Made by a program: the position numbers and the translations under genes. The notes under the pieces were generated by a model, which made no database searches, was not told where the DNA came from, and saw nothing but the letters and a program-made list of their open reading frames with translations. This document shows positions 49,773 to 63,600 of a stretch of 64,000 bases of DNA, piece after piece (within the stretch, counting starts at the first letter, position 1; the number at the start of each line of letters is the position of its first letter). The DNA lies in assembly GCA_017590115.1 (NCBI GenBank), contig JAGGNK010012114.1, positions 255,467 through 319,466 of the forward strand, written 5' to 3'. This DNA is from Montifringilla adamsi (lineage: Eukaryota; Chordata; Aves; Passeriformes; Passeridae).

Positions 49773-52580
49773 CAAACAGAAAAAGAGTATACAAATGGAG
49801 CAAAATATGAGTAACTGATTGAAACAAGTAGTTCAGTTATACTGCAGAATACCTTTCTTTTGAAGAAAGTAGAGAGGTAAACCATGTTCTTGTAAATCCC
49901 AGTGAAAGACAGGTGTGTGAAAGGGATAAAATATTTTGATTTTAAATAGTCTGAATCAGTTTTGTATTTCAGTTTTGTGTACTTGGAGTGAGGTAATCTC
50001 ATTTCTTGGACATGCTTTACTTACTATCTTGCTAGTGCAGCAGTAAACCTACAGTCCCTACTATTCTAAATAATTTGAGACAGATGACAAACATAGATGA
50101 CAAACTTTTTTCAAAAGGTTTTGCAGTAGACTCAAGCCTCAAGTAGACTCAAATCCATAACTCAATGTTATGAATTTCTAGCTGTTGCCTGGTGTTGTAT
50201 GGATTGCAAATTTTTAAGGATGAAAAATATTTCTTCTCTGTGTAGACAATGATCCTTAGAGAAGGAATTCACCCTTTCTTGTTAAACTGATTACGCTCAT
50301 TCCCCCAAAACACATTTATACACTTCATAAATGTATGGATTAATTTTATACCTCTTAGTTTTTGAGTTAAAGCATTGTAAGAGTTTACCTTGAAAAATTT
50401 AATATGCTTGTACTTAACTGTCCTCAGGCAAACATCTGCCACCCTGTTGAACGACTCTATGCTAGCCACTACAGTACGGAGAAAAGTGTCTTACATAAAT
50501 ATTTCAAATATTGAAGTGGTGTATCTTGCTCTTTCAACTGTGGAACAGTATTTTTTTCTAGGATACCAGATGAAAATGTTATAATCCAAGCCACATTTTA
50601 CAGGAATTTCTTGCAATGGTTTCATTTTCAGAAAGCGAGCACAGCCTGTCTGTAATCACAGGTTTTCAGAAGTGCAATCACTTCACTTTAGTAAAATCAC
50701 AGAAACAAGAGCAATGGATCTTGTACCATAACAGCACAAATAAGCAAGATCAAAGCTACATCAAGTTAATTGAAATAACAAGACTTAATTGTAAAAGTCA
50801 GCTGTGAATCACCTTTTAATTTATAGTTCTTCTTTTTTTATCGGATATTTTCAAAACAAATACCTGAATCTATATCTTAGTGACTCAAGGCCAAGCCTTT
50901 TCACTGGGCTTAGATATAATTCTCTTTTTACAGAGGTACAAGACATTGTCCTCTGACAGACATGACTGTGCCTTAGTTTACATGTTACTCAACACATACT
51001 GAACCAGTGTAAATAACATAATCATAGCTAAGACAAGTTTATCTACTTAAATTCATGTGAGCAAATAACTAATGAAGTGTTCTGTTTTACTAAAAAGATT
51101 CTTTTTTTATTTTTAAGGAATAGCATTGCCCAATGAATCTTTATTTTTTTCTTTTAACAATTTCTCCTCCATTAAAGACTGTTAAGCCTCAGAAACTGGA
51201 TCAGTAGTATAACAGACTCAGTAACAGTAAATGAAGTTCTGTAAGCTTACATCAGACTAATTAGTTTGAGGGATAAAATACAGGGAAAAACTTTTCAGGT
51301 TGCTTTGTGAAAGGCAGTTTGCTTAATTAAGCCAACCACTAATTGTTAAATATTTTTCAGGCATTAACAGAGCTGTGCTGACAGTAATTAAATTTTGATT
51401 TTAGTGGTATTTGCAAGGATTAAGTCACAATCTGCTGAGGCGCTGAGGTTAGTTAATATTCACTTCACTGCCACAGCTGTCCTCCATTACATTACAAAGG
51501 ACAGGAAAAGAGACAGCAGAATAGGGTGAAGTAATGAGAAAGCTATTCATTCATTTGAACTGGCTCCACACTGTACAGCCTTGTACAAATGGATCTGATA
51601 TGCATGACACAAAACTAGGCATTAAATCCGATTTCATTTGATACAATAAAGGACAGCTTAAGCTCTAAATGTATTTTTATTTTTATACATAAGCACTATG
51701 CACTGTATCAAAAAATATAATCGTGTGATTATCATATGTTTCAATTCAAGTGGTATTTCTTTAATTATTAAAGGTTCCTCCAGGAGTGTAAATCAATTCC
51801 TGCTAAACCCTTATTTCTTCTAGGTGCATGTGAATGAATCCTTCAAATTTTTGGATTGTGAATTTTTGCTCCTGGTAGATTATTTACTGGGAAGATCAAT
51901 GTTTTGCTTTCTTTTTCATGCGGGTTACTTGAGGGTGCCACACATCTGTGGCAAATAAACAGGGTTTGAATCTTGTCATAGCTACAAGAGGGAGAAGTTG
52001 GTCTTGGTGGTTTTTCTACACCACCAGTATTTCACCCACCATTATGTCCTTTTATAGAGGTAATGTTGTCCTGGGTTTGGATTCAAATTATTTCATGTTT
52101 CTAAAAAATGCCAAAGTCAGCAATTATGCAAACGCATACAAAATTTTTCCTCTCCATGTAGTGGAGTGCCTTGTATGCTCTTCATTGTATTTAATCCTTC
52201 CTCCTCACAGAGCCTCAGAACCCTCGGTCACTACTGGGGCTCTCAACCTTGCCTTAAAGTCACCAATATGAACCTATAGGAGTAAGATCTGATAACTCTC
52301 CCACTAAGAATGTGCCAGACAGCCCCTAACTCTCTGAGGGGCACTGACTAATTTCCCTCCTTTCTTTGTGGATGTGGAGAGTTGTCCTGCAGAGATGTTG
52401 CACCAGTTGGGGTTTGGAATAGTTATTAAGTATGATTTGATTCCCCTCTGGAAGGCTGAAGCTATACCAGATACCATAAGGCCTCTCTACTGGCTTTAAA
52501 ATCAGTGCATGGCCATGCTTCCGTCACTCCATGAGAGCAGAGGAACCCTCTGGATATCAAAATATTTGTCATCTTTACTT

Positions 52581-52592
52581 CCCCCCCCCCCC
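52581..52592. repeat. Poly-C run (12)
   Basis: Twelve consecutive C in otherwise AT-rich DNA. Long C runs are rare in the window and can form i-motif or G-quadruplex-type structures. Confidence 0.92.
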
Positions 52593-55500
52593 TCATTTTC
52601 TCCTGGCTGTTCTTTTAGTAGTATTCTATTTCACTTCATTTCATTTTTCATCGCTGTCTTAAAAGTTGCACCTTGCCTGATTACTTTTTGACATCTACTC
52701 ATCAACCTGTTTTAGACCAAGTATCTGGTTAAACCCTTGAAACTTAAATATGAGGAGGTATGTTCCTCTTTACCACAATGTCTACCATAATCTGTTATTT
52801 CAATTCAGTGTTTCTGAGGAAGGTGCTTTTTTCTTTTATCTTAGATAGAGCATTATCCCAGAAAAATGTAAACTGAGTCATCCCCAAAAATTCCTACAAG
52901 TTCTTTCAGTAATCCTCTTCCAAGAGTAGTTTCTGAATCATATCACACAAAGAGATGGGTTTTCTTTGGTATTTCCTGTAGTCCTAATAAGACTTATTTT
53001 CTCCATCAGCTAAGCTGTTTTATGCCTGAATTCAGGAGAAAGTACTGTGTCTATTTCATATGAGCACATTGCACTAAGAGTAGATGTCATCAGCAATCCT
53101 TTTTTTGTGCACTATCACACATCTCAGGTTTTGTTCCAGCTAAGTAGCTGAAAAATTATGGTGTGGACAAATTTATGGACGCAGATAATTTTTACAGAAT
53201 GAAGATATGAGAATGGATAGTGGAAGTCAAAAAATCAGTAATATTGCCATGCTTTCAAAACAAATAGAAAGCTAAAAAGTGCCTCATTCAAACAAATATT
53301 TCTTCTAATTCTAGTAAGAAGCACAGGAGGAGTTCCAAAAAATCTTGAGACAGGAATGGATTTATGTTTAGTTATATCATATTTCAAAGTTTTCTCGAGT
53401 ACAAAGGTCTGTCCTTAAAGAGGATCTTTTCAACAGCTATCTAACAAGTCATATTGAAGAAAAACGAATATTAGAGAATATAATTCATACCAGAACTATA
53501 TAACATAGGTAAATGAACAATAAAAATGATAAATTGGGCAATAGAAAAGATTACAGAAATAATGCTTTCACATATTGGGCATTCATTAAATTGACTTTCC
53601 AGGGTAATTACTTTAACATTTCTACCTCTGATTCAGCACAGGTTTTTGGATCATTAAAATAGATAGTAAATATTACAGGGTTTCAGAATCTACTCTTGCA
53701 GACCTCTTCCCGGAAACTGAGGAACGGCGTCAAAGCCTTTGCTGAAGGCTGAGTCTCTTCTGTAAGTCCAAATTTTCTGAACTGAAAACTGAATTCACCA
53801 ATAACATTTTCTCTTTTTAAAACCTGCTCTTTCTATGAAGACTAATAAATCCACTCTTTTGTGAAGAGTGAAATAACTTTATATGGTATACTAAAATTAG
53901 TAATGAATTAACATAGATACTTATACTGTCATTTTTGTGTATCAGGATGAGACCTAAAGGAAGGATCCATTAAAACATTTATAGACACAGAGGATTTTTA
54001 TCAATTATGCTGTGTGTAGATATTAAATATATTGGTTAATAATTTTCGTTAAGAATTTTCTCTGGAGAACGTTGAAGTTCCTAGCAGTTCCCCTACTATT
54101 ATGGTTCCATCTTCTTTAATGCTTCTGCCATCTTTCATTGACCAGTACAACTTAAACTGAGAGTCATATGCATTAGGGATTTTGGAGATGTACAGATGCA
54201 AAATGAGTTTGTGTAAGCATTCTTTCAATTTTTAGTATCTGGCAGTCTGAAACAAAAGAATCCATGCAGTCTTAAAATTGTATTTTTTATTTATTTCTCA
54301 CTTAGGTTTGCATATAAATACATATAAAATAGTCCTTTTGAGTTAAGGTAGCTTTTCATTTGACCAAATCCAAGGAATAACACATAGCACACCAAGGTAT
54401 ACTTTATGGGGAGTTTTCAGTTGGATTTACATGTCTAGCAAGCGAGATATTCAGGAGGAATTTCACTAAGGACCTGAAATCTAGAATTATTCTGTATAAA
54501 CCAGTAAAGCAATGCACATTGCACTCTCCTTATCAATAATGTTTTATTAAACTTTTTAAACGAAGGATACTGACACTGGCCTGGCAGTATAATTTTTCCT
54601 CCCAAAAAGCTATATTTTAACACAGTACTTCTTACTATGGAGTGCCATTGCTTTGTAAAGTGACAAATATAGGCCAAGACACCAGAGCCCAAAAATGCTG
54701 AGTCAGCTTGTAGCAGCTCCTCTGCAGAACAGAACTGATGTCTGACTGCTCAAAATGCTGATCTGATCTTTAAATTTTAATAGGGATGCACTGGCAGAAA
54801 AATTGCTGCCTCTTAAAAAGGCTCTGATCCATGAATGTGTTAAACCCATGCATGTTTTGAAATAAAAGAGACCTGAAGAAGTCCAAAGAATAGCTGAAGG
54901 CGTAAAGATGAGCAGATACTTAGCTTTTTCCAGCTTAAGACTTCAAGAACTGGTTATACCACCAAAGAACATATTTATATGGAGGAAGTGGATAATAGAA
55001 CTAAAGTTCTTCACTACCATGAAATGTATAATTCCCTTCTCACAACTGTGTTACACTCTTGCATAATTCTTCACTCAGTCCCTTGGATTAGTAGATTAAT
55101 ATAAGTATATTCCTACTCAGCTCCCTGATCATAAATAAGAAGTTGAGGATATTAATACATGTCTGTAGGGTCAAATAACCTTTTTTTCATCACTTTAATT
55201 AGAAAATTATTCTCTTATTTATTCCCTTTTAGAATTGCTTTCTTTCTTCTAATCCTAATTTCTTTGAATTAAGTATATATCCTATCAAGACTAAAAATTT
55301 CCAGTATAGAACAGCACTTTTAACATTTTTATCTGTAGCCTCATCTTTTCCTCTTTTCTTTTACAAGAAGAATTATTTAAGAATTATTTAATTCTGAGTC
55401 TCTAGATGGATATACTCTTTATTTTCCTGCATCTGAAAGGATGTTTTCAGGTTAACTTGTGAGGATAATGTAGGATAAAATAGTGGTTTACTACAACTTT

Positions 55501-57038
55501 ATATAAAGTGTTCAAGGTGGGATATTTTAAGAAGCCGTAATTCCTCATTAAAAACTATATGTGAGACCAAGACAAATCACATAAATACAGTAAATGAACA
55601 AATGCAAGAATGATTTCAGTAACAAAGACAAGAAATACGGTGTGCTGATACCACTTTCTGTGTGAGGGGGCCATTTAATGTTACCTGAAAATAGAACATA
55701 AGATGCCTCCCCGCTATTCTGTGTTGTTCAATTGTGTTTCCAGGGATATTTCTATCACTGGGTAGCAGGTTCAGCACTTGCCTAGTCCCTTTTTACTACC
55801 TAAAAATGTTCTTGCTCATCACATACTCTACAAAAAAAAACCCTAGCTAAGTACCGTGTTGAAAATGGACATGGGAAGGAGAATACTGCTTCTGTTGGTA
55901 ACAGCTTAGGGGAAATGACGATAAAATTACAAGCTTAGTGTAGGTAAAAAAATGAAAAAAAATAGCTTAAAACTGAGCAATTAATTTTCATTATGTCTCT
56001 TCCTTTATTAACACTTCAGCTGATATTCTTTTCAGTGGCATATCTCTTTGTATATATTAAAGGATAGCATTTATAATTTAGTCTGCAAAGGAATATTCCA
56101 TTTCATAGTGCAGTAGACGTGGCAGAACAGTAATTTAATTCCAAAGTCAGCAAATACAAAGTAATGGCAGCTATATATATTCAGATCATGAACATTTGCA
56201 AGACTACAGTGTAGGGTAAGCAGCCCTTTGTCAGAAGTCTGGTGTTTTTCAATGTAGAATGGCCTCTGCTCACTCAGCTCATGTGTTGCTACACCAGTCG
56301 CCAAACCTTCCACTCTGAACAAAATACATGTGAAGCCAGGTTTTACACAACACTTTCACTACCTTAGTCCCATCATTTCTGCTTTCCCTAAGTCACAGGG
56401 AACTACTGAGAGTAACATATTGCTGTATCCCTTTTTCCTGATGTGGGGGCTTATTTCACTTTCAACTATTTCACCTTTCCTCACATCCTTTTGTTAGGTG
56501 TCTACCAGGAAAAATATATCAACCTGCCTTCAACTTTTGTGGCCGCCAAAATAGGTTTGTAAAATTAGTCTAAAAAAAAAACTTTTTCAAAATCAAGACC
56601 TATTCACCAAGTTTTTACAAGGAAGTTGGATGTAATTATGCTATATTTTATAACAGACTTACATGTAAAGAAAGAAAAAAATTATCTGAAGTGTTTACTT
56701 ATGTCTATAAAATGCATTCAGGTATTCTTATAACAAGCATATTACCTTTGGTTGTTCCTCTGTGCAATGTAAATGACATATTTGGCCAAAATAAACATGA
56801 GTTATGAAAAGGAGAGTGTATATCATAACACAGAGTTTCATCTTCTCTCATGCTTGTGCAGATGACTAATTAAAAAGTCAACAATTTAAAGTATTTATTT
56901 TATTTTGATCAGGAGCATAGAATTCAGTATTCCAAATCTCATGCATCCAAGCACTGTGTAGATCCCTAATGGCGCTGCTTTCCTAACGAGAATTCCATAA
57001 AAATCAGAGGAGAGACATGTTTCTAGAATGTCAGAATG

Positions 57039-57058
57039 AGATCTGCTGTAGCAGATCT
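57039..57058. repeat. Hairpin, 9-bp arms, 2-nt loop
   Basis: AGATCTGCT (57039-57047), loop GT, exact complement AGCAGATCT (57050-57058). It lies about 190 bases before another hairpin. Confidence 0.88.
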
Positions 57059-57247
57059 AGCTTAAGCTGCCATATTGCTTAACTGAAGATGATAGATTCT
57101 TTATCATGGAGTTTCCAATATGTCCAGCATTTTTCCTCTGAGTAGAGAGGGATTTAGGAGCTTTCTTTAAGGGCACTGAATGGATTCCGTAAGTCTTACA
57201 TGGTATCAGATTCTGCATGTTTTTCTAGCATAACTGAAATAGGCAGA

Positions 57248-57274
57248 TATCTATTAATTGTCTATTAATAGATA
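57248..57274. repeat. Hairpin, 11-bp arms, 5-nt loop
   Basis: TATCTATTAAT (57248-57258), loop TGTCT, exact complement ATTAATAGATA (57264-57274). It contains TTAAT homeodomain-like cores in both arms. Confidence 0.88.
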
Positions 57275-60200
57275 GACTTTTTATGCTTTTCTCCTGGAAA
57301 GAGGAAAATTTGAAAAAGCTGAGATGTTGCTAACAGAGGACCTGGTCTACATCCCACCTCTTCCTGCTCTCCCACATCTCTGCAAGTACCTCACTTTTGT
57401 TTACTTTTTGTGACTCATTTGTCGTGCTGAGATGCTGAACCAACTCCTGACTTTAGGCCACAAATGTAGTGCTCTCTGATGAAGCTTTAGATGAGCAAAG
57501 TCACAAGTATGTGAGTCACTGAAGAGTAGAGGGGCACAGCCTTTGAGCCTGGAATTATTATAAGAGCATCACTGGATTGTAATTAGATTTTTCCATAATT
57601 AAACCTTAAAAGCTGCTATTAATTGTGTTGCTCCAGCAATGACAACCTAATGAGAGAGGAGAAAACTGCCAAGCACAATCACAGTTTGCACAAAGCAAGC
57701 AAAGTAGAATAGTCAATTTACATCTGCAGAAATGATTCTCAACTAGTGAATTGTACAACAGTCCTGCATTGTTCTGAAGCCCATTGCCACCAAATTATGG
57801 CCATTTACCCTATTTTAAATATTAATTAGGGATCTCAGAAAATTATGTACTGGAGCATAACACAGATTTTCTTTTTTTTTAATAGTGTAAGGTGAGAAAA
57901 AGGTGATGACAGGCGACAGAATGCGCTTGGTGCAGCACACTCTGCCTCTCCAAAGTGTAGCATGAGTAATGCAACGTTACTGCAGTAAGCACACATTTCT
58001 TATTGGATATCAGAGAAAATAGGTGTGTAAAATCCATGTAATTTGATAGCACATACATCACCATTGCCCTAGAGAGTACTGAATCATAACGATCATAAGG
58101 CTACATATTTAGCACAGTAAAAGAATATTTCTCATCTCTTCTCTCAGAAAATTCTATGGAAATGAGTGGGGGATGGGAGAGAAAGCTTATAAATCAAGTA
58201 TTAAAACAACAGGCAAACCACAGAGTTGCTGCAGAGACATGAGGTAAATCCTTTCCTTTTATTTCATGACATTTTATTTTAAGTGCTCCTCTACCCCCAA
58301 TATTTTTAGTAGCAGTGTTAAATTACAGTAGCACTCTTAAGGAAATGCATGTGAGATTCATATGAATACCAAGTACATTCATTATGATCAGTGCTGAATT
58401 CCAAATGAGAATAGCTCCACTTTTTTTTTTCCCTCTCTGTGTTAACCTTCAAGGCAAGTCAACACATTTCAAACATCCCAGCCTGATCTTAATTTGGAAA
58501 AGAGTCTTAAATATACCACTGCCAAGTCAGATCGAATCAAAGCCATGAGGAATGAAGGCAAGCAGGAGGAGGGGAGGCATGACTGCAACGGCAAGGAGGC
58601 ACTGTGTGAGAGAGAGAGAGGTGAAAATGAGAGCTAACATCAGCTCCCCCGGGGTCTGCTGTAATCAGCAGACAAATGGTCTATACTCATGGCATGTATT
58701 CATTCTGCAGCAACGGGCTGCCAACAAGAGCCTTCCTGTGTCTGTTTGGAAATAAAGTACTAGTCTTCCTCTATTCAGATGCTTTGAGTCTAAGAAGAAC
58801 TGCTGACAAACACTGCTTTGGGCATTTGACACTGCTTTTTGATCTAGTGAGACAGTGTAAAATGAACAAATTAGGAATCTGCTACAAAAGAGTCTCAGTC
58901 TCAGCTTGCTAAAATAACAGGGTTTAAAAACAGGGTTTTTGTCTTTTTTTCACCCTCCTCCTCTCAATTGTTTAAAATCAAGAAAGTACCTTCCCATTTT
59001 TTCATACTGGCAAATGGATGCTTTCTTCTGTTTCTGAATTGTCATTTTTCAGCTGCACGTCTGTGCGTGAAAAAGACATTAATATCACACATAGCAAATA
59101 TATTTACATATTCACCATCTAGATATGTTTTTAATTTGTATAGCTCCTGTCTCTAGATATGTGCTTTGGGTTTTGGAATTTGAACATTTCACTTCAAAAT
59201 CTTTTAAAGGAATTTTCACATTGCCAGGAGGATTCTAACGTTAATTAAATTAACTTCCTCTTTTAGTACAACAAAAAAACCTTTGAGTCAGTGAAATATC
59301 CACAAACATGGCTTAACAATGACTCTGGAGCAGAATAAGTGGTTGTTTTTTTTGAAGCATGTTATTTTTCAAATGCATTTTTATCCTGACATATTGTGTA
59401 TTGGGCACTAATGAGTTCCTCTGTGGAATGAAGTTACCTAGTGTGCTCTGAAGTATCTTATGTGTGCATATGTATAAGTCAAAAAACCTTTGAAATCACA
59501 TCTCAATTGAAAGTGAGAAAAAATATGTAGGATGGTAACATAGAGCTAAAAGCAGACATCATAAAATGGTCCCCAAGACTCATAATGAAATTAGACAATT
59601 TTTTTTAATGCAATGATTCAGATGGATTCATTGATGGAATAGCAAACCATTTCTAAGATCACTAATACTCTAATATATAATTGCAGGATAGCAGCTACTT
59701 ATCCATTACATTCAGCTGTTCTGCCATGCTCCCGAGTTTAATTATCACTCTGCCTGAGAAAATACATTTTCCCCTCTCTCTCTGCAACAGCAAAATCAAA
59801 TTTCAGTCACAGTTTGCATTATAATACCTTATCATAAATCCACATAAATTGACCAGTTTAGGACAAGTGATTATAGTCATAGGTACCTACTGACGGAAAA
59901 CATTTATGATGTACAACAGTTCCCTGATATTCCAGCCCTGGTGGAAGAGAATGTGCAAGTGTGGAAGTTCATCACAATTTCCTGGTCTGGCTGTGATAAA
60001 GAAACAGGAAACAGGCTGTTTTTTTCCTGTGAGTGTCCCACTTCTAAGCTGCCTTAAAATCTCATAACAATGTAGTCACAAAGGCACAAGAATTTGCAAA
60101 AACGTTGCAAGCAAAGGGTCAATGGAGCCAGTGAATAAAAACTGTGTGAATTTAATGAATCAGATCCCGGCTGTGTCCCACCTGCTCCTTCTTTTGGATG

Positions 60201-60620
60201 ATCAAGCCTGTGCTCACACATATGAACCACAGAAAGGAACTTGTTCTAGATGTGTTTGTTTTAATGTGGTGCATATGTATGAACAGTGCAGAGGAAAGGC
60301 AGAGCATGGATTGTAGATCAAAAGAAAACATTCTTGCTTTCTTATTTTTCAGTGAATGCTGTTCTTCCAGTAGGTAGTGGCTTAGCAGTTTCAGAGATTG
60401 TGTTTCTGCTTAGCAAGAGGAGAGAACACTGGAAACAGAAGCTTCCTTTGCCAAAGTTTTCTGCTCTAGATGAGAAGGACTGTGTTTACAGCTGCCATGG
60501 CAGGCAGCCCCTGCAACTCAATATTTATTTGCCTTGTCCAGCTCTAGAGTAGGGTACTAATTGCTGAGGTAGAATACAGCTTCTAAGGTCTTTCTCTTCC
60601 CTCTGTACATTCACAAGTTG

Positions 60621-60635
60621 AGAGAGAGAGAGAGA
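60621..60635. repeat. (AG)n microsatellite
   Basis: About seven AG units, followed by a purine-rich segment to about 60668. Confidence 0.9.
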
Positions 60636-63600
60636 TAGAATAAAGAAATAGAGAAATAAAGAAAGACAGGTACATAGCACCTGCAGACAGACCCTAGAAG
60701 ATACTACATCAGGCATGTATAACCTACTGTTAATATCAGGACTAATTAACAGTTAAAATTTTTCACTTCTTATTATTGATTGCCATTATTTTTGGTCTCT
60801 CTGAGAGACCCAAAACATACTGCCATAGACGACAGGTTATAGAGCAGAGATGACATTTTTGTATATATGGGTTTACTTCAAATTCTGACACTTTTTTTTT
60901 AAATGCAAGTGCAATGGATTTTTTGAGTGGATATACTGTGAAAGTCACTGTTGTTAAGACTTCTTTGTTCTTAAGGTGTGTTTTACTCTTCAACTTTGCA
61001 AATCTGAGATACAACACTTGCCTTACTAGTTGCATCAAAAAAGCAAGCCAATGTGTAATTTTCTTGAAATAATACAAATCAGATATAAGAACTGTTATCA
61101 GAGAATTATGATGATGACTTCCAAATCACTAGTAAGTAGTTAATACACTGATGTTAAGGATTATGATAATTATCTGCTGCACTCTTCCATGGTCAGGTCA
61201 CAAACATTGTGCCAATGACCAGAAACAGGTCAAGTCAGTCTGTAATTTGTTAAGTAGCACATCCAAAATGCTAGATTTTCATATTCAGAAGTATGGATAC
61301 AACTTGAGGGCAAGACATCAGAAGGTCATGTTCCCTTTATTTGAAGGAGACTGTACAGTGACAGGAAGTAAGGAAATTGATTTTCACAAACTCACCTAGA
61401 AATTTTCTCAAGTCATGGAGCATCCCACCCTAGCCATTCCTTCCCTGTACCTCTGCTTGCTGTAGATATCAGTCAGGCATCTTGAATTCCTTCACTGATG
61501 ATTCAAATTATTTCTTGATTTGCACCATGTGTTGAGTATAGTGCTGACTGAATAGAGATGTTACTGTGGGAGAGAGCATGAGCTGCGGCGGCCACACCAC
61601 TCTCTTGGTCTCCTGCCATTTTTTAGTCACCTAAGTGGACAAATTCTGATATCTTTGAATCTCATTTTGTTATCACTGCAAAGGATTCCTGAAGGATCCC
61701 TGAAAGAAATGGCCAGTGAATTGAAATCTGCAGATGACTTTGGCTACAGCTTCTTCCTTGTAAATTTTCCCTCTTGCTTCATTTATTCTGATCACATCTC
61801 CACGGCAGTGGAGAACAAACTGATAAACAGGCTTGTGAATGCTAGGAGTGCAGAAGGATTGACATTTTAAAGGTAAACACTGAGACTTTTCATCCAGGAA
61901 ATGCAACAGCTACCGTGTAGATACTGATACAACTTCTGAAAAATAGTGGTGAGTGATATGTAATGTCATTCAGGATGAGAGGTAACGACTTAAAAGCACT
62001 GAATGTGAGCCATGAGGGTGGACCCAGCTGCCTTCAAACTCTTGTTATGGAAAAATTATCTACTTAAATGCCAGGGATGGCATTCACTAGCCTTCAAATT
62101 TCAGGGCAATGAATTTGTAACCAGGTCCACATGAGGCATGCTTCAAATGTAGAATTGCTGCTGAAATAGTTGCTCAAGCAGCTGTTTGCTAGCCAAGGTA
62201 AGTTGCCAAGCATTATACTCTTGCCAAGGCCCTGAATTCCTCCAATCTCATCTGAAACACATCCTGCAAAACCACTGTGCAGGTGGCACAGCTCCTCTGC
62301 TGGATTAAGTCAGATCACATTTGTAAGTGTCTGCACCAATCACATTTGTAATTTTGTATGCCCAGGATCACCCCTGGACAGTGTTGAGCTTCACAGTGGT
62401 GAAAGGCAAGCTCCAGGCGACCACATCCACATGTGGCGTAACTTTTAATGATAGTCTTAATACCTTTCTTTTGCAGTTTGGCATCCATCTTGTGAGAGGC
62501 CAGAAGAGCTGCTGAATTACCTTTCTGTTATTACCAGAAGCAGTTAAGTTGCAAGGAGATTTGGGTTTAAATCAGCTTCCAAATTTTTGAAAATATAAAG
62601 CTTACTTAATTCCCATGACAAGAGTCACATTGAAAGAAGGTGAGAATAGCTCAATTCCCTGGTACTTCCATTCCAGCCAAATCCCCCAGTCGAGAGACAA
62701 AAAAAGGTGAAAAAATACAGAAAGTGAATTTAATTAATGCAAGACAGAAATATTGCATGTTAGTTCAATTGTATATTGCAAAAAAATTTTCCAGTTATTT
62801 TTCATTTTATACTGCACCATTTTGCCCAGTCCCAGTGAGTGTATAATCATATACCTTTCCTTCAGCTTTGTTCAAGGTAGACACAACTCTATGAAAAACA
62901 AGACAAAGTAAATTATGAGCAGTTGGAGCTGTAAATCTCAGGGTTTTGTGAAGCACCTGGGAGGTTTCTTCATCTTTTGAATCCAATAATACTTGGATTT
63001 TTGCCCTTTATGGATATTTGAATCCTTTGGATTCTTTTATTCTCCATTAACCTTCATTCGACTCTGTATAACCCTGTTAGTCTGTGCCATTTTTATCAAA
63101 GTGTGAACCAAAGCTCTGGAAAGATCTAGGTGTTATCAAGATGAACATAAATTAATAATTTAAAGAAGAATACTTGAACACATAGTTTGCTCAGTTCAAA
63201 AGTGTTTTGTTAACCTTTGACAACAATGTCTAACGTGGAGAGTATAATGAGGCCTTCCAAAAGGAGAACTGTCCATTTGTAAATGTCTTTGGTTTTAATA
63301 TATACGGATATAGGTACACTAGCATTTAAATAGTAAATAGCATTTTAAATCATTAACCACAGCATGCTTAAGTTAGAAGTTTCTTTTTCTACACTGATAT
63401 TAGCTATTGCATAATATTTTCCATGCTTCTGTGGCTGCTTCCCAAATGTTTGTGTTAACAATAAACCTCTCTCTGACTCATAAGCATTAAATACTTATAC
63501 GTTCTTTTATAGAAATTCTTCATTTTATTAATTTTTTCTATTGCTGTGAAATCTTTTATGAATGAACAACAGTCCCAAAAGCTTGTAGGAAGAGACAGAT

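Noticed and set aside
63455..63480. AACAATAAACCTCTCTCTGAC, reminiscent of an LTR polyadenylation region
   Set aside because: No LTR ends, promoter-like segment or other retroviral sequence could be found around it.
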